A DNA stretch of 64,000 nt from Streptomyces sp. KL109B (GTDB lineage Bacteria > Actinomycetota > Actinomycetes > Streptomycetales > Streptomycetaceae): contig NZ_JASERL010000001.1 in NCBI RefSeq assembly GCF_030766935.1, forward strand, positions 310,001 to 374,000, given 5' to 3'. A model generated the notes under the pieces. That model was not told the origin of the DNA, made no database searches, and saw only the letters and a program-made list of their open reading frames with translations. This document shows positions 15,502-25,424 of this stretch, one piece after another. Position numbers and translations under genes: made by a program. How positions within the stretch are numbered: position 1 is the first letter of the stretch; the number at the start of each line of letters is the position of its first letter.

Positions 15502-15547
15502 GGGAAGAGCCTGTCAGGCCGGGCCGGTACGCCTCGCCCGGGGCGGC

Positions 15548-16981
15548 TCAGTGGCCGTGCGGCTCCTCCGGCGCCCGAGAGGGCAGCAGCCGCGCCACCG
15601 GCAGGCACACCGCCGTCACCACCAGGACCACGATCAGGGAGACCGTCATCGCGTGGGCCGGTGCGCCCGCGTGGAAGTAGACCGTGGTGACGACCGCCGA
15701 GCCGATGCCGTTGGCGAGCTGCTGGATCGCGGTGAGGGAGCCGGACGCGCTGCCCGCCTCGTCCGCCGACACGTCGCCGAGGGCGAAGTCGAAGACCGTG
15801 CCGAAGCAGCAGCCCATGCCGAGACCGGTGAGGAAGACCGCGGGCGCCAGCGCCGCCAGCGAGACGGTCGTGCCCTGCGCGACGACGAGGACCAGCAGCC
15901 ACGCGCCGCCCGCGAGCGTGAGGAGCAGGCCCAGCGTCACCACGTTCCGGCCGAGCTTCTTCGTCAGGCCGCCCATCGTGGCGAACGCCGCGACGATGAT
16001 GCCGAGGGTCAGCGGCAGCAGCCCGAGCGCCGCGTCCGCGGGAGCCGCGCCCAGCGCCTGCTGCATGAACAGCGAGATCACGTAGATCAGCCCGGACGTC
16101 ACCGCGAAGAACAGCAGGCCGAGGATCAGGGCCGAGGTGAAGCCCTTGTTGTGCAGCAGGGACGGCTTGATGAGAGGCTCGGCGGCCGTGCGCTGGCGGC
16201 GCAGGAACAGCGCCAGGAACAGCAGCCCCGCCACGAGCGCGCCGACGGCGAGCGGGCCCCAGCCGCTCGTCGAGCCCTCGATGAGGCCCAGCATCAGGCC
16301 GAACATCGTCGCGGCGAGGAGCACGGAACCGCGGGTGTCGACCGTGACCGTACGGTCCCCTTCGTCGCGCGGCAGCAGCCGCGCCGCCGCGAGCACACCG
16401 ACCGTGCCGAGGATCAGGTTGATCAGGAAGATGGGCCGCCAGGTCAGGCCCGCGATGTCGGCGTCGATCAGGAAACCGGCCAGGATCGGGCCGCCGACCG
16501 ACGAAAGCCCGAGCAGCGGGCCGAACAGGGCGAACGCCTTGCTCATCTGCTCCCGCGAGAAGTTCCGCGTCATGATCGCCATGCCCTGCGGGATGAGCAG
16601 CGCGCCGAACGCGCCCTGGAGCACGCGGGCCACGATCAGCAGCGCCGGGTCGGGGGAGAGGCCCGCGAGCGCGGAGGCGAGCGTGAAGCCCGTCATGCCG
16701 ATCAGGAAGAGCCGGCGCTGACCGTACTTGTCGCCGAGCCGGCCTCCGATGACGAGCAGGACGCCCATCGCCAGCGCGTACGCCGAGCCGAGCCATTTGA
16801 CCAGGGCCTCGCCGCCACCGATGTCGGCGACGATCGTCGGCGCCGCGATGTTGGTGACCGTCGAGTCGATCATGTCGAGCGCGTCGGCCAGCAGGACGAG
16901 CGCGAGGACCACCCAGAAGGCGGCCTTGGAGAGGGTGCCCGCTCCCGTCGTAGGGGCGGGGGCTGTGTGCGTGGACGTCAT
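15548..16981 (-). CDS. MFS drug transporter, DHA2 (14-TM) family
   Basis: 477 residues from ATG 16981; the longer frame upstream crosses the divergent TetR gene and is not used. The family motifs are LDMIDSTVTNIAAPTIVADI in TM1 and GGRLGDKYGQRRLFLIGM as the A-motif after TM2, plus GPILAGFLIDADIAGLTWRP near TM5-6. About 14 hydrophobic segments are present, as in EmrB/QacA proton-driven drug efflux pumps. It is divergent from a TetR gene 114 bp away, the usual local repressor arrangement. Confidence 0.92.
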   Translation of the reverse strand: MTSTHTAPAPTTGAGTLSKAAFWVVLALVLLADALDMIDSTVTNIAAPTIVADIGGGEALVKWLGSAYALAMGVLLVIGGRLGDKYGQRRLFLIGMTGFTLASALAGLSPDPALLIVARVLQGAFGALLIPQGMAIMTRNFSREQMSKAFALFGPLLGLSSVGGPILAGFLIDADIAGLTWRPIFLINLILGTVGVLAAARLLPRDEGDRTVTVDTRGSVLLAATMFGLMLGLIEGSTSGWGPLAVGALVAGLLFLALFLRRQRTAAEPLIKPSLLHNKGFTSALILGLLFFAVTSGLIYVISLFMQQALGAAPADAALGLLPLTLGIIVAAFATMGGLTKKLGRNVVTLGLLLTLAGGAWLLVLVVAQGTTVSLAALAPAVFLTGLGMGCCFGTVFDFALGDVSADEAGSASGSLTAIQQLANGIGSAVVTTVYFHAGAPAHAMTVSLIVVLVVTAVCLPVARLLPSRAPEEPHGH

Positions 16982-17095
16982 GGCGGGCTCCTTCCGGTTC
17001 GGTGACGACCTTCCATTCGAGAAAACCATAGTGACTACGAAAACGCAATCGCTACGACTTTGAAGTGGATAGGGCTTGGCCGTTATCGTGGAGGC

Positions 17096-17689
17096 ATGAC
17101 GCAGACGCAGCAGACCCCTGGCCGCCGCGAGCGCAAGAAGGCCGCCACCCGCAAGGCGCTCTCCGAGGCGGCGCTGCGGCTCTTCCTGGAGCGGGGCTAC
17201 GACAACGTCAAGGTCGCGGAGGTCGCTGCCGCCGCCGACACCGCGCTGACCACGCTGTTCGCGCACTTCCCCGGCGGGAAGGAGGCGCTGATCCTCGGTG
17301 ACAGCGAGGAGCGCAAGGCGTCCCTGGCGGTCGCGGTGCGCGAGCGCGGCGAGGGGGTGTCCGTGCTGGACGCGCTGCACGCGTTCATGGCCGGGCGCGG
17401 CATGTTCTCCGACGACCTCGACAACGAGTTCCGGCGCAGGCTCGACCTCGTCGTCACGACGCCCGCGCTGCGGCGGCATGCGCGCACGCTGTGGGTGGAG
17501 TGCGAGGACGCGCTCGCGGAGGTCGTCGCGGAGGAGGTGGCGGACCTGGCGGCGGACGACGTCGCGCTGCGCCTCTTCGCCCGCTACTTCCTCGAACTCC
17601 CCGACCTCGTCGCCACCGACGACGCTCCACGCGAATCCCTGGTCGCCGCCTTCGACCGGTTCCGGCGCGGCTGGCCCGAGCTGGCCTGA
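17096..17689 (+). CDS. TetR-family regulator of the adjacent MFS pump
   Basis: 197 residues from ATG 17096, with GTGGAGG just upstream. The helix-turn-helix is RRERKKAATRKALSEAALRL followed by VAEVAAAADTALTTLFAHFP. The C-terminal half is a typical TetR ligand domain. The gene is divergent from the DHA2 exporter, so it probably represses it until a drug binds. The AT-richer 16995-17065 interval is where its operator should be. Confidence 0.9.
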   Translation: MTQTQQTPGRRERKKAATRKALSEAALRLFLERGYDNVKVAEVAAAADTALTTLFAHFPGGKEALILGDSEERKASLAVAVRERGEGVSVLDALHAFMAGRGMFSDDLDNEFRRRLDLVVTTPALRRHARTLWVECEDALAEVVAEEVADLAADDVALRLFARYFLELPDLVATDDAPRESLVAAFDRFRRGWPELA

Positions 17690-17862
17690 CCCACGCGTCC
17701 CGCCACGGCCTCAGGGACGGGCACGTCCCCGCAGGTCAGGGCGCGGGACGTCCCGTCGGGGCGTCACCTGGCGGGGAACCGTGGCCGGGCGCCCCGCTCG
17801 CCCCGCAATCTCGTGGTGTCGGCCCGGAGCGACCGGGCCCGAACCACACAGGGGGACGCATC

Positions 17863-18318
17863 ATGCGACCGAACCTCATGACCCGCACGCTCGTCGCCGC
17901 CACCGCCGTCGCCGGTCTCGCCGCAGGCGGAGTCGCGGCCACCGGTACCGCCGTCGCGGCCCCGCCCGCCCAGCGGACCACGGCCACCGCCGACGTGAGC
18001 ACGCAGGCGGTGAACAACCTCGGCCTGAGCAAGGCGCGCGCCAAGAACTGGCAGTGCTGGCTGGACGGCCAGGGCTTCAACCCCGGTACGCGGGACGGAA
18101 AGCTGGGCACCCAGAGCTGGAAGGCCGCGCAGAAGATGTTCAACCGTGACAACGCGCAGGGCTACAAGGCGGGCACCGTCGACGGCGTCGTCGGCAAGAA
18201 GACGGTCAAGGCGCTGCAGTGGTACCTGAACGACCTCGGCTACAACGCCGGCGCCACCGACGGCATCGCCGGACCGAAGACCAGGGCCGCGTTCAAGGAG
18301 TTCAACGCGACCTGCTGA
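17863..18318 (+). CDS. Secreted peptidoglycan-binding domain protein
   Basis: 151 residues with a Sec signal peptide (MRPNLMTRTLVAATAVAGLA, cleavage near AVAAPPA). After it come two PG_binding_1-like repeats: WLDGQGFNPGTRDGKLGTQS and LNDLGYNAGATDGIAGPKTR, each with the D-G-x-x-G-x-x-T core. There is no catalytic domain, so it probably binds the cell wall as a small secreted adaptor. GGGGGA lies 7-12 nt before the ATG. A strong bidirectional hairpin follows the stop. Confidence 0.88.
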   Translation: MRPNLMTRTLVAATAVAGLAAGGVAATGTAVAAPPAQRTTATADVSTQAVNNLGLSKARAKNWQCWLDGQGFNPGTRDGKLGTQSWKAAQKMFNRDNAQGYKAGTVDGVVGKKTVKALQWYLNDLGYNAGATDGIAGPKTRAAFKEFNATC

Positions 18319-18330
18319 ACCGGGACGGAC

Positions 18331-18364
18331 GAGGGGCCCCGCACCTGCCGGTGCGGGGCCCCTC
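18331..18364. terminator. Bidirectional hairpin terminator
   Basis: GAGGGGCCCCGCAC (18331-18344) pairs perfectly with GTGCGGGGCCCCTC (18351-18364) across a 6-nt loop. It lies between the convergent peptidoglycan-binding gene and argS. There is no long T-run, as is common in Streptomyces. Confidence 0.85.
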
Positions 18365-18376
18365 GTGCCGTGTTCG

Positions 18377-20137
18377 TCAGAGCTTCTCGGGCGTCCGGAT
18401 GCCGAGCAGCGCCATGCCCCGGTGCAGCGTCCGCGCCGTCAGGTCGCACAGGAAGAGGCGGTTGGCCACCTGCTCCGTCGAATCCGCCTTCAGGACCGGG
18501 CACTTGTCGTAGAACGACGTGTACAGCGAGGCCAGCTGGTACAGGTACGCCGCCAGCTTGTGCGGCGCGTACTCCGCGGCCGCCTCGAAGACCAGGTCGC
18601 CGAACGCGTCCAGGTGTAGACCCAACGCCCGCTCCGCCGGGGCGAGTTCGAGCTCCGGGTGCGCGGCCGGCGCGGTGTCCCCCGCCTTGCGCAGGATCGA
18701 CTGGATACGGGCGTACGCGTACTGGAGGTACACCGACGTGTCGCCGTGCAGCGACACCATCTGGTCCAGGTCGAACTTGTAGTCCCGGTTCGCCGACGTC
18801 GACAGGTCCGCGTACTTCACGGCGCCGATGCCGACCTGCGCGGCCCGCTCCTGGATCTCGGCCTCGGTGAGGTCCCGCGCCTTCTCCCGTACGACCTCGG
18901 CGGCACGCTGCACCGCCTCGTCGAGCAGGTCCTCCAGGCGCACCGTCTCGCCCGCACGCGTCTTGAACGGCTTGCCGTCCGCGCCGAGCACCGTGCCGTA
19001 CGCCATGTTGTGCGCACTCACGTCGTCGGACAGCCAGCCCGCGCGCCGCGCCGTCTCGAAGACCATCTTGAAGTGCAGGGACTGGCGCACGTCCACCACG
19101 TAGAGCAGCGACGTCGCGTCGAGGTCCTGGACGCGGTTGCGGATCGCCGTCAGGTCGGACGCCGCGTAGCCGAAGCCACCGTCCGCCTTCTGCACGATCA
19201 GCGGCACCGGCTGGTCGTCCTTGCCCTTGATGTCGTCGAAGAAGACGACGAGCGCGCCCTCGGAGCGCACGGCGACACCGGACTCCTCAAGGATGCGGGC
19301 CGTCTCCGGCATGCCGTCGTTGTACGCGGACTCGCCGACGATCTCGTCGTCCCGGATCTCCATGTCGAGCTTCTCGAAGACCGAGTAGAAGTAGACCTTC
19401 GACTCGTCGACGAACCGCTGCCACAGGTCGAGGGTCTCCTTGTCGCCGGACTGGAGGGCGACGACCCGCTTGCGGGCCCGCTCCTTGAAGTCCTCGTCCG
19501 CGTCGAAGACGGCGCGCGAGGCCTTGTAGATCCGGTTCAGCGTCGACATGGCCTGCTCGCCGTCGGCGTCCGTACCGGCCGCCGGGAGCTCGTCCGGGTG
19601 CTCGATCACGTACTGGATGAGCATGCCGAACTGCGTGCCCCAGTCGCCGATGTGGTGCCGGCCGATCGTCTTCTCGCCGGTGAAGTCGAGCATGCCGCGC
19701 AGCGCGTCACCGATCACGGCGGACCGCAGGTGGCCGACGTGCATCTCCTTCGCCACGTTCGGCTGCGCGTAGTCGATGACCGTGGTGCCCGGCCGCTCCT
19801 TCAGCGGCACGCCGAGCCGGTCCGTGTCGGCGGCGCGGGCGGCGAGCGTCTCGGTGATCGCCTTGTCGGTGACCGTGACGTTCAGGAAGCCGGGGCCCGA
19901 GACCTCGACGCCGGCGAGCAGCTCGCCGGTGACGATCTTGTCGACGACCTGGGTGGCGAGCTCCCTCGGGTTCGCCTTCGCCTTCTTGGCGAGGGCCAGG
20001 ATCCCGTTGGCCTGGTAGTCGGCCCGGTCGCTACGTCGCAGCAGCGGGTCCGCGCCGCCGGCCTCCGGCAGGGCGGAAGTCAGGGCGTCGGCGAGCGTTG
20101 CGTTGACGTTGGCGGTGATGGACTTGACCGGGGCCAT
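18377..20137 (-). CDS. argS: Arginyl-tRNA synthetase
   Basis: 586 residues, normal length. The HIGH-type motif is HVGH at residues 133-136 ([20 protein letters not shown]). Next come [16 protein letters not shown] and the C-terminal DALR anticodon-binding domain, ending [20 protein letters not shown] and [14 protein letters not shown]. It charges tRNA-Arg in the cytoplasm. It is divergent from lysS across 155 bp. Confidence 0.97.
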   Translation of the reverse strand: MAPVKSITANVNATLADALTSALPEAGGADPLLRRSDRADYQANGILALAKKAKANPRELATQVVDKIVTGELLAGVEVSGPGFLNVTVTDKAITETLAARAADTDRLGVPLKERPGTTVIDYAQPNVAKEMHVGHLRSAVIGDALRGMLDFTGEKTIGRHHIGDWGTQFGMLIQYVIEHPDELPAAGTDADGEQAMSTLNRIYKASRAVFDADEDFKERARKRVVALQSGDKETLDLWQRFVDESKVYFYSVFEKLDMEIRDDEIVGESAYNDGMPETARILEESGVAVRSEGALVVFFDDIKGKDDQPVPLIVQKADGGFGYAASDLTAIRNRVQDLDATSLLYVVDVRQSLHFKMVFETARRAGWLSDDVSAHNMAYGTVLGADGKPFKTRAGETVRLEDLLDEAVQRAAEVVREKARDLTEAEIQERAAQVGIGAVKYADLSTSANRDYKFDLDQMVSLHGDTSVYLQYAYARIQSILRKAGDTAPAAHPELELAPAERALGLHLDAFGDLVFEAAAEYAPHKLAAYLYQLASLYTSFYDKCPVLKADSTEQVANRLFLCDLTARTLHRGMALLGIRTPEKL

Positions 20138-20292
20138 GTAGGGGCTGCCGTTCTGGTCGGGGTGAGCTGGGAATCACGGCCAGTATCCCACGGGGGCACA
20201 AACGGGTTTTCGTTCAGCGCCGGGAAGCTGGGAGAATGGGGGTGGCGGCACTGCAACCGCCACCCCGATTTCGTAGAGAGGGACAACCGATC

Positions 20293-22032
20293 GTGGCCCA
20301 GAGCACAGGCGCGGAGACCCAGGACTGGGTCTCCCGATACGCGGACGATGTCATCGCCGAGTCCGAGCGCCGTGCCCCCGGCAAACCGGTCGTCGTCGCC
20401 TCCGGCCTCTCCCCGTCGGGACCGATCCACCTCGGCAACCTCCGCGAGGTCATGACCCCGCACCTGGTCGCCGACGAGATCCGCCGCCGCGGGTACGAGG
20501 TCAGGCACCTCATCTCCTGGGACGATTACGACCGGTACCGCAAGGTCCCGCTCGGCATCCCCGGCACCGACAAGAGCTGGGCCGACCACATCGGCAAGCC
20601 GCTGACCTCGGTCCCGGCCCCGGAGGGCTCCGCGTACCCGAACTGGGCGGAGCACTTCAAGGCCGCCATGATCGAGGCCCTCGCCGACCTCGGCGTCGAG
20701 TTCGACGGCATCAGCCAGACCGAGCAGTACCAGGCCGGTACGTACCGCGAGCAGATCCTGCACGCCATGAAGCACCGCGCCGACATCGACGCGATCCTGG
20801 AGCAGTACCGCACGAAGAAGGCCCCGGCCAAGAAGCAGCAGAAGCAGCTGGACGAGGCCGAGTTGGAGGCCGCCGAGGGCTCAGGCGCCGCGTCCGAGGA
20901 CGACGGCAGCGGCGGCGCGGGCGGCTACTACCCGTACAAGCCGTTCTGCGGCCAGTGCGGCAAGGACCTCACCACCGTCACCGCGTACGACGACGAGACC
21001 ACCGAGCTGACGTACACCTGCACGCTCGACGAGTTCACGGAGACGGTCCGGCTCACCGAGTTCAACCGCGGCAAGCTGGTCTGGAAGGTCGACTGGCCGA
21101 TGCGCTGGGCGTACGAGGGTGTGATCTTCGAGCCGTCCGGCGTGGACCACTCCTCGCCGGGTTCGTCGTTCCAGGTCGGCGGCCAGATCGTCGGCCGGAT
21201 CTTCGGCGGCAAGCAGCCCATCGGCCCGATGTACGCCTTCGTCGGCATCAGCGGCATGGCCAAGATGTCGTCGAGCAAGGGCGGGGTCCCGACTCCGAGC
21301 GACGCGCTCCAGATCATGGAGCCGCAGCTGCTGCGCTGGCTGTACGCGCGCCGCAAGCCCAACCAGTCGTTCAAGATCGCCTTCGACCAGGAGATCCAGC
21401 GGCTCTACGACGAGTGGGACAAGCTCGGCGCCAAGGTCGCCGACGGCACCGTGCTTCCGGCGGACGCCGCCGCGCACAGCCGCGCCATCGGCGTCGCGGG
21501 CCGCGAACTGCCGCGCACGCCGCGCCCGTTGCCGTACCGCACGCTGGCCTCCGTCGCCGACGTGACGGCGGGGGACGAGGAGCAGACCCAGCGGATCCTC
21601 TCCGAGCTCGACCCGGAGAACCCCGTCACGGACCTGGACACGGTCCGGCCCCGGCTCGACAAGGCCGAGGCCTGGATCACCAAGTACGTGCCCGCCGAGT
21701 CCCGCACCATCGTGCGCACCGAGCCCGACACGGAGGCGCTCGCCGCGCTCGACGAGCAGGGCCGCGAATCCATCCGGCTGCTCCTGGAGGGCCTGGACTC
21801 GCACTGGTCGCTCGACGGCCTGACCCACCACGTGTACGGCGTTCCGAAGGTGCAGGCCGGCTTCCCCGCCGACGCCACCGCGAAGGAGCTGCCGGCGGAG
21901 ATCAAGGTGGCGCAGCGCTCGTTCTTCGCGCTGCTCTACCACCTGCTCGTCGGCCGTGACACCGGGCCGCGGCTGCCCACGCTGCTGCTGGCCGTGGGGG
22001 CGGACCGGGTGCGGAAGCTGCTCGGGGCGTAA
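20293..22032 (+). CDS. lysS: Lysyl-tRNA synthetase, class I type
   Basis: 579 residues from GTG 20293, with AGAGAGGGA about 10 nt before it. The N-terminal class I signature PSGPIHLGNLRE has HLGN at residues 46-49, and KMSSS is at residues 324-328. A zinc-ribbon insertion CGQCGKDL sits in the middle, as in archaeal-type LysRS-I. Class I LysRS is found in archaea, spirochaetes and several actinobacteria in place of or beside class II. Whether a class II lysS also exists in this genome cannot be seen here. A strong terminator follows. Confidence 0.95.
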   Translation: MAQSTGAETQDWVSRYADDVIAESERRAPGKPVVVASGLSPSGPIHLGNLREVMTPHLVADEIRRRGYEVRHLISWDDYDRYRKVPLGIPGTDKSWADHIGKPLTSVPAPEGSAYPNWAEHFKAAMIEALADLGVEFDGISQTEQYQAGTYREQILHAMKHRADIDAILEQYRTKKAPAKKQQKQLDEAELEAAEGSGAASEDDGSGGAGGYYPYKPFCGQCGKDLTTVTAYDDETTELTYTCTLDEFTETVRLTEFNRGKLVWKVDWPMRWAYEGVIFEPSGVDHSSPGSSFQVGGQIVGRIFGGKQPIGPMYAFVGISGMAKMSSSKGGVPTPSDALQIMEPQLLRWLYARRKPNQSFKIAFDQEIQRLYDEWDKLGAKVADGTVLPADAAAHSRAIGVAGRELPRTPRPLPYRTLASVADVTAGDEEQTQRILSELDPENPVTDLDTVRPRLDKAEAWITKYVPAESRTIVRTEPDTEALAALDEQGRESIRLLLEGLDSHWSLDGLTHHVYGVPKVQAGFPADATAKELPAEIKVAQRSFFALLYHLLVGRDTGPRLPTLLLAVGADRVRKLLGA

Positions 22033-22052
22033 CCGGGCGTACCGGATGTGAA

Positions 22053-22082
22053 GAGGGGCGGCACCGTGCGGTGCCGCCCCTC
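22053..22082. terminator. Hairpin terminator after lysS
   Basis: GAGGGGCGGCACC (22053-22065) and GGTGCCGCCCCTC (22070-22082) form a 13-bp perfect stem with a 4-nt loop between the convergent lysS and DUF2637 genes. Confidence 0.88.
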
Positions 22083-22094
22083 ACGCATGAGCGC

Positions 22095-23243
22095 CTACGC
22101 GTAGTCGCCCATGAGGTCCTGATCGAAGCGGACGCTGAACTGGCCCATGCACCGCTCCACTTCGTCGTCCGTCAGCCGCACCCCGTACTGCGCCTCCACG
22201 TTCTGCCTGAACGCCATCCGGGTAGGCACGCCCTCGCCCTCGAACGAGCCCCGCCACACCTGGTACAGCTCGTTGTCGGTGGGGGCCGCGGCGCTCTCCG
22301 GGGCGCCCTCGCCCAACTGACGTGTTCCGCCTGCCCCGTTGGGCACGGGGAAGTCCGGTTCCGGGTCCCGTGGACGCGGCACCGGGATCTGCTGCACCGG
22401 GGGTTCCGGCTCCGGCTGCGGCACGAAGTTCGGGTCGTAGTCCCCGCGGTACTCCTTCGGGCGCGGTTCGGCGAACCACTGGCTGGGCGCTTCCGCGGAC
22501 GCGGGGGCCGCCTCCACCGCGGGGACCGGCCGGGCCGCAGGCAGCAGCGGCGCCTCGATGCCCGCCGCCGCGAGCCCCTCCGGCGCGGTCTGCGCGAGCG
22601 GCACCCCGTACCGCGCGAGCCGCAGCGGCATCAGCGACTCCACCGGAGCCTTGCGCCGCCAGGCCCGCCCGAACCGCGACCGCAGCCGCGCCTGGTACAC
22701 GAGCCGCTCCTGCTCCAGCTTGATGACCTCGTCGTACGAACGCAGCTCCCACAGCTTCATCCGCCGCCACAGCAGGAACGTAGGTCCCGGGGACAGCAGC
22801 CAGCGCGTGATGCGCACGCCCTCCATGTGCTTGTCCGCGGTGATGTCCGCGATCCGCCCGATCGCGTGCCGTGCCGCCTCCACGGCCACCACGAACAGCA
22901 CCGGGATCACCGCGTGCATGCCCACGCCCAGCGGGTCCGGCCACGCGGCCGCGCCGTTGAACGCGATCGTCGCCGCCGTCAGCAGCCACGCCGTCTGCCG
23001 CAGCAGCGGGAACGGAATCCGGATCCACGTCAGCAGCAGATCCAGCGCGAGGAGGACGCAGATACCGGCGTCGATACCGATCGGGAAGACGTAGGAGAAG
23101 TTCCCGAAGCCCTTCTGCAGGGCCAACTCCCGCACGGCGGCGTACGAACCGGCGAAGCCGATGGCGGCGATGACCACCGCTCCGGCGACGACCACCCCCA
23201 CGAGTATCCGGTGCGTCCGTGTCAACTTCAGTGGCGCGGCCAC
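22095..23243 (-). CDS. DUF2637 membrane protein
   Basis: About 382 residues. The GTG at 23243 is chosen because GGGAGGGG lies 6 nt upstream; the longer frame has no binding site. Four hydrophobic segments occupy residues 15-125 (ILVGVVVAGAVVIAAIGFAG, PIGIDAGICVLLALDLLLTW, and two more), the DUF2637 domain related to the Spd/conjugation-spread proteins of Streptomyces plasmids. A basic cytoplasmic half with Pro-rich linker follows (RPVPAVEAAPAS, PVQQIPVPRPRDPEP). The C-terminal 60 residues resemble a DNA-binding helix pair. It is probably a chromosomal relative of conjugative spread proteins. Confidence 0.82.
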   Translation of the reverse strand: MAAPLKLTRTHRILVGVVVAGAVVIAAIGFAGSYAAVRELALQKGFGNFSYVFPIGIDAGICVLLALDLLLTWIRIPFPLLRQTAWLLTAATIAFNGAAAWPDPLGVGMHAVIPVLFVVAVEAARHAIGRIADITADKHMEGVRITRWLLSPGPTFLLWRRMKLWELRSYDEVIKLEQERLVYQARLRSRFGRAWRRKAPVESLMPLRLARYGVPLAQTAPEGLAAAGIEAPLLPAARPVPAVEAAPASAEAPSQWFAEPRPKEYRGDYDPNFVPQPEPEPPVQQIPVPRPRDPEPDFPVPNGAGGTRQLGEGAPESAAAPTDNELYQVWRGSFEGEGVPTRMAFRQNVEAQYGVRLTDDEVERCMGQFSVRFDQDLMGDYA

Positions 23244-23381
23244 TCCAGTTCCCCTCCCAGTTCGGCATGGTGCGGCCAACAGAGTGGCACATGCACGCGG
23301 GAGGGCGCGGGCCGGTACGCACGCAAGCCCGGTCCCACGCGGGGGACCGGGCTTGCGAACAGGTGCTTGAGCGGGACGCGG

Positions 23382-24194
23382 TTACGCGCCCTTCTTGGAG
23401 TCCTCGGACTTCTTCGACTCCGAGGCGGACGCCGACGGCTTCGCCGAACCGGAGGAGTCGCCGCCCTTGCCGGACCCGGACTCGATGACCTTCGCCACCG
23501 CTTCCTTCGCCGCCTTCTGCGCGTCCTTCGACAGCGTGGCCGTGGACGGGGCGTCGTCACCCGCCAGACCCGAGCCGTTGTAGTCGACCGTCACCACGAC
23601 GTTGTCCACGCGCGAGACGACCGTCTGCTGCTTGGACGTGACGTCGTCCTTCTTGTCCTTGTACTTGCGGTCGTAGCTGATCTGCGTCGCCTCGTCGCCC
23701 GTCTTGGACACGGACGTCGAGTCGATGTTCTTCGCGCCCTCGGTCGCCTTGGCGTCCTTGATCTGCTTCGCGTAGTAGCCCTCGGCCAGCTTGTCGCCGC
23801 TGCCCCGGTTCACATCCGAGTCGAAGCGGACCAACGACACATTCAGCCAGCGGAACTGCGAGCCCTTCACGCCGTTGTTGTCCAGGCTGGACCAGGAGCA
23901 GCTGGCGCGCGTCGACTCGTCGTCGGACGCGCCCGCCTTGCTCTCGCCCTTCGGGACCAGATCGCCCAGCGTGTTCTTCGAGAACACGGAGCAGGCCTGC
24001 GGCAGCTCCTTGTACGTCGCCGGCGCGACCTTCTTCGCCTTGGCGCCCGAGGTCGAGGCCGAGGCCTTCGCCTGCGAGTCGTCCTTCGCGCTGTCGGAAC
24101 CGGAACCGGACGAGCAGCCGGCTACGACGAGAACCGCCGGCACGGCGGCCGCGCAGACAAGGGTGCGGGTGAGTCGCTTGGTCGGACGGTGCAT
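23382..24194 (-). CDS. Putative lipoprotein (DUF3558-like)
   Basis: 270 residues from ATG 24194, with GAAGGAA just upstream. A lipoprotein signal is clear: RTLVCAAAVPAVLVVAGCSS with the lipobox cysteine about residue 27. A Ser/Lys/Ala-rich spacer follows, then a conserved globular part (YKELPQACSVFSKNTLGDLV, ASCSWSSLDNNGVKGSQFRW) with paired cysteines as in DUF3558, and a low-complexity acidic/Lys Ser-rich tail. It sits beside a second lipoprotein of the same layout (24344-25213), so the two look like paralogues. The function is unknown. Confidence 0.85.
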   Translation of the reverse strand: MHRPTKRLTRTLVCAAAVPAVLVVAGCSSGSGSDSAKDDSQAKASASTSGAKAKKVAPATYKELPQACSVFSKNTLGDLVPKGESKAGASDDESTRASCSWSSLDNNGVKGSQFRWLNVSLVRFDSDVNRGSGDKLAEGYYAKQIKDAKATEGAKNIDSTSVSKTGDEATQISYDRKYKDKKDDVTSKQQTVVSRVDNVVVTVDYNGSGLAGDDAPSTATLSKDAQKAAKEAVAKVIESGSGKGGDSSGSAKPSASASESKKSEDSKKGA

Positions 24195-24343
24195 GGTTCC
24201 TTCACTAGGACGCTTACGGGGCCACGTTCCCGACACGCGATGGCCATTCGACCTTCACGACTCGGGTCCGATGGGCCACCGTACGCCGAAGCCGACGCAC
24301 GCGTCTCGTGTTCACCATGCCCGCGGGCTGTGCCCGAATGCCC

Positions 24344-25213
24344 CTAATCGCCGAACTTGCCGACCAGGTTCTCGGCCAGATTCCGCGCTGTGTCCTGCAT
24401 TTCCTTGCTGTCCGGCACCTTCGAAGCGGTCGCCGGCTGCGCCTCGTACCGGACGGTCACCAACACATTCGACGTGCGGAACGCCACAGTCACGGTGCGG
24501 TGCCGGGCGGTCGTCGGACCCGCGAGCGCGTCGTCGACGAACGCCTCGTCGCCGAGGTCGTCGAGGAGGCGGGGGCGGAGGTCGGCGGGGGTGCCGGAGG
24601 GGGAGGCGGAGGTGGAGGCGGAGGCGCTGGGGGACCCGGCCCCGGATGCGTCGCCCGACGCCTTGTCGGACGCCTTGTCGGACGCCTTGTCCGACGGGGA
24701 GGCGGACGCCGATGCCTTCGACTCGTCCGGAGTCGCCGTCCCCGTCGCCGCCGGCTCCGGCAGATGCGCCGCGTCCACCTTCGACGCGAACACGGCCGCC
24801 GCACGGTCCTCGTCACTCACCGCGGTGTCGTACGACACCACCCGCTCGAAGTCGAGGCTCAACCGGTGCGTGCCGCCGCGCGCCGAGTCGTCCTTCCACT
24901 GGCACCCCACACGGCGGTCCGTGTCGTACGTGACCGTGGCCACACCCTCGTACGCCTTCTCCCGCTGCTCCGCGTCCGGCAGCTTCCGGATGCCGGGCAG
25001 CATCTCGTCGAGCGTGTCCTGATCGGGCTGGCTGCAGGGCTCCGGCAGCGTCCGGTACTTGCCCGGCTCCGCGGCCGAGGCGGTGGCGCTCGCCTCGCCC
25101 GGCTTCGAGTCCTCGGCCCCGCCGTCGTCGTCGGAGCCACCGCTGCAGCCGGCGAGCACGGCCACAAGGAGCGCGGCGACACCCGGTACGAACGCGTACG
25201 ACTTCCGCTGCAC
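24344..25213 (-). CDS. Putative lipoprotein (DUF3558-like), paralogue of the neighbour
   Basis: 289 residues from GTG 25213, with GAGGAG upstream. The lipobox LLVAVLAGCSGG places the acylated Cys near residue 22. The globular part has the same PC...D..T(L/L)..(L/M)LPG pattern as the neighbour (LPEPCSQPDQDTLDEMLPG and VGCQWKDDSARGG). A KASD tetrapeptide repeat, encoded by 12-bp tandem repeats near 24656-24703, forms an internal linker. It is separated from the neighbouring lipoprotein gene by 149 bp in the same direction. Confidence 0.85.
   Translation of the reverse strand: MQRKSYAFVPGVAALLVAVLAGCSGGSDDDGGAEDSKPGEASATASAAEPGKYRTLPEPCSQPDQDTLDEMLPGIRKLPDAEQREKAYEGVATVTYDTDRRVGCQWKDDSARGGTHRLSLDFERVVSYDTAVSDEDRAAAVFASKVDAAHLPEPAATGTATPDESKASASASPSDKASDKASDKASGDASGAGSPSASASTSASPSGTPADLRPRLLDDLGDEAFVDDALAGPTTARHRTVTVAFRTSNVLVTVRYEAQPATASKVPDSKEMQDTARNLAENLVGKFGD
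24656..24703 (-). repeat. 12-bp tandem repeat coding KASD linker
   Basis: The unit GACGCCTTGTCG (plus strand) recurs four times with small variation and encodes KASD repeats in the lipoprotein linker. The reading frame is preserved. Confidence 0.75.
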
Positions 25214-25424
25214 CCTGAGGCTCCTCTCGGCGCGCTGCGCCTGGTTAATCGGTTGCCGCGGCGGGGCGGCCGGTGGGCACCATATGTATCGCACGCGCCG
25301 CCGTGGACGCCGGTCCGGCATCCGATTTGCCGTACTGGGCACGGTATTTGCGTTACATCCACTTCTATTTCTTCAGCGCCTGTTGGCGCTTGTTGACCAA
25401 CTCATCCGATCCTCGGGGGATTTC

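Noticed and set aside
16982..17479. N-terminal extension of the MFS gene into the TetR gene.
   Set aside because: The extension is antisense to a clear TetR coding region, and MTSTHTAPAPTTGAGT at 16981 is a normal start for a DHA2 transporter.
22071..24347. A 758-residue plus-strand frame opposite the DUF2637 and lipoprotein genes.
   Set aside because: Arg/Pro-rich shadow of the minus-strand genes, with no domain and no start signal. The minus-strand frames have signal peptides and binding sites.
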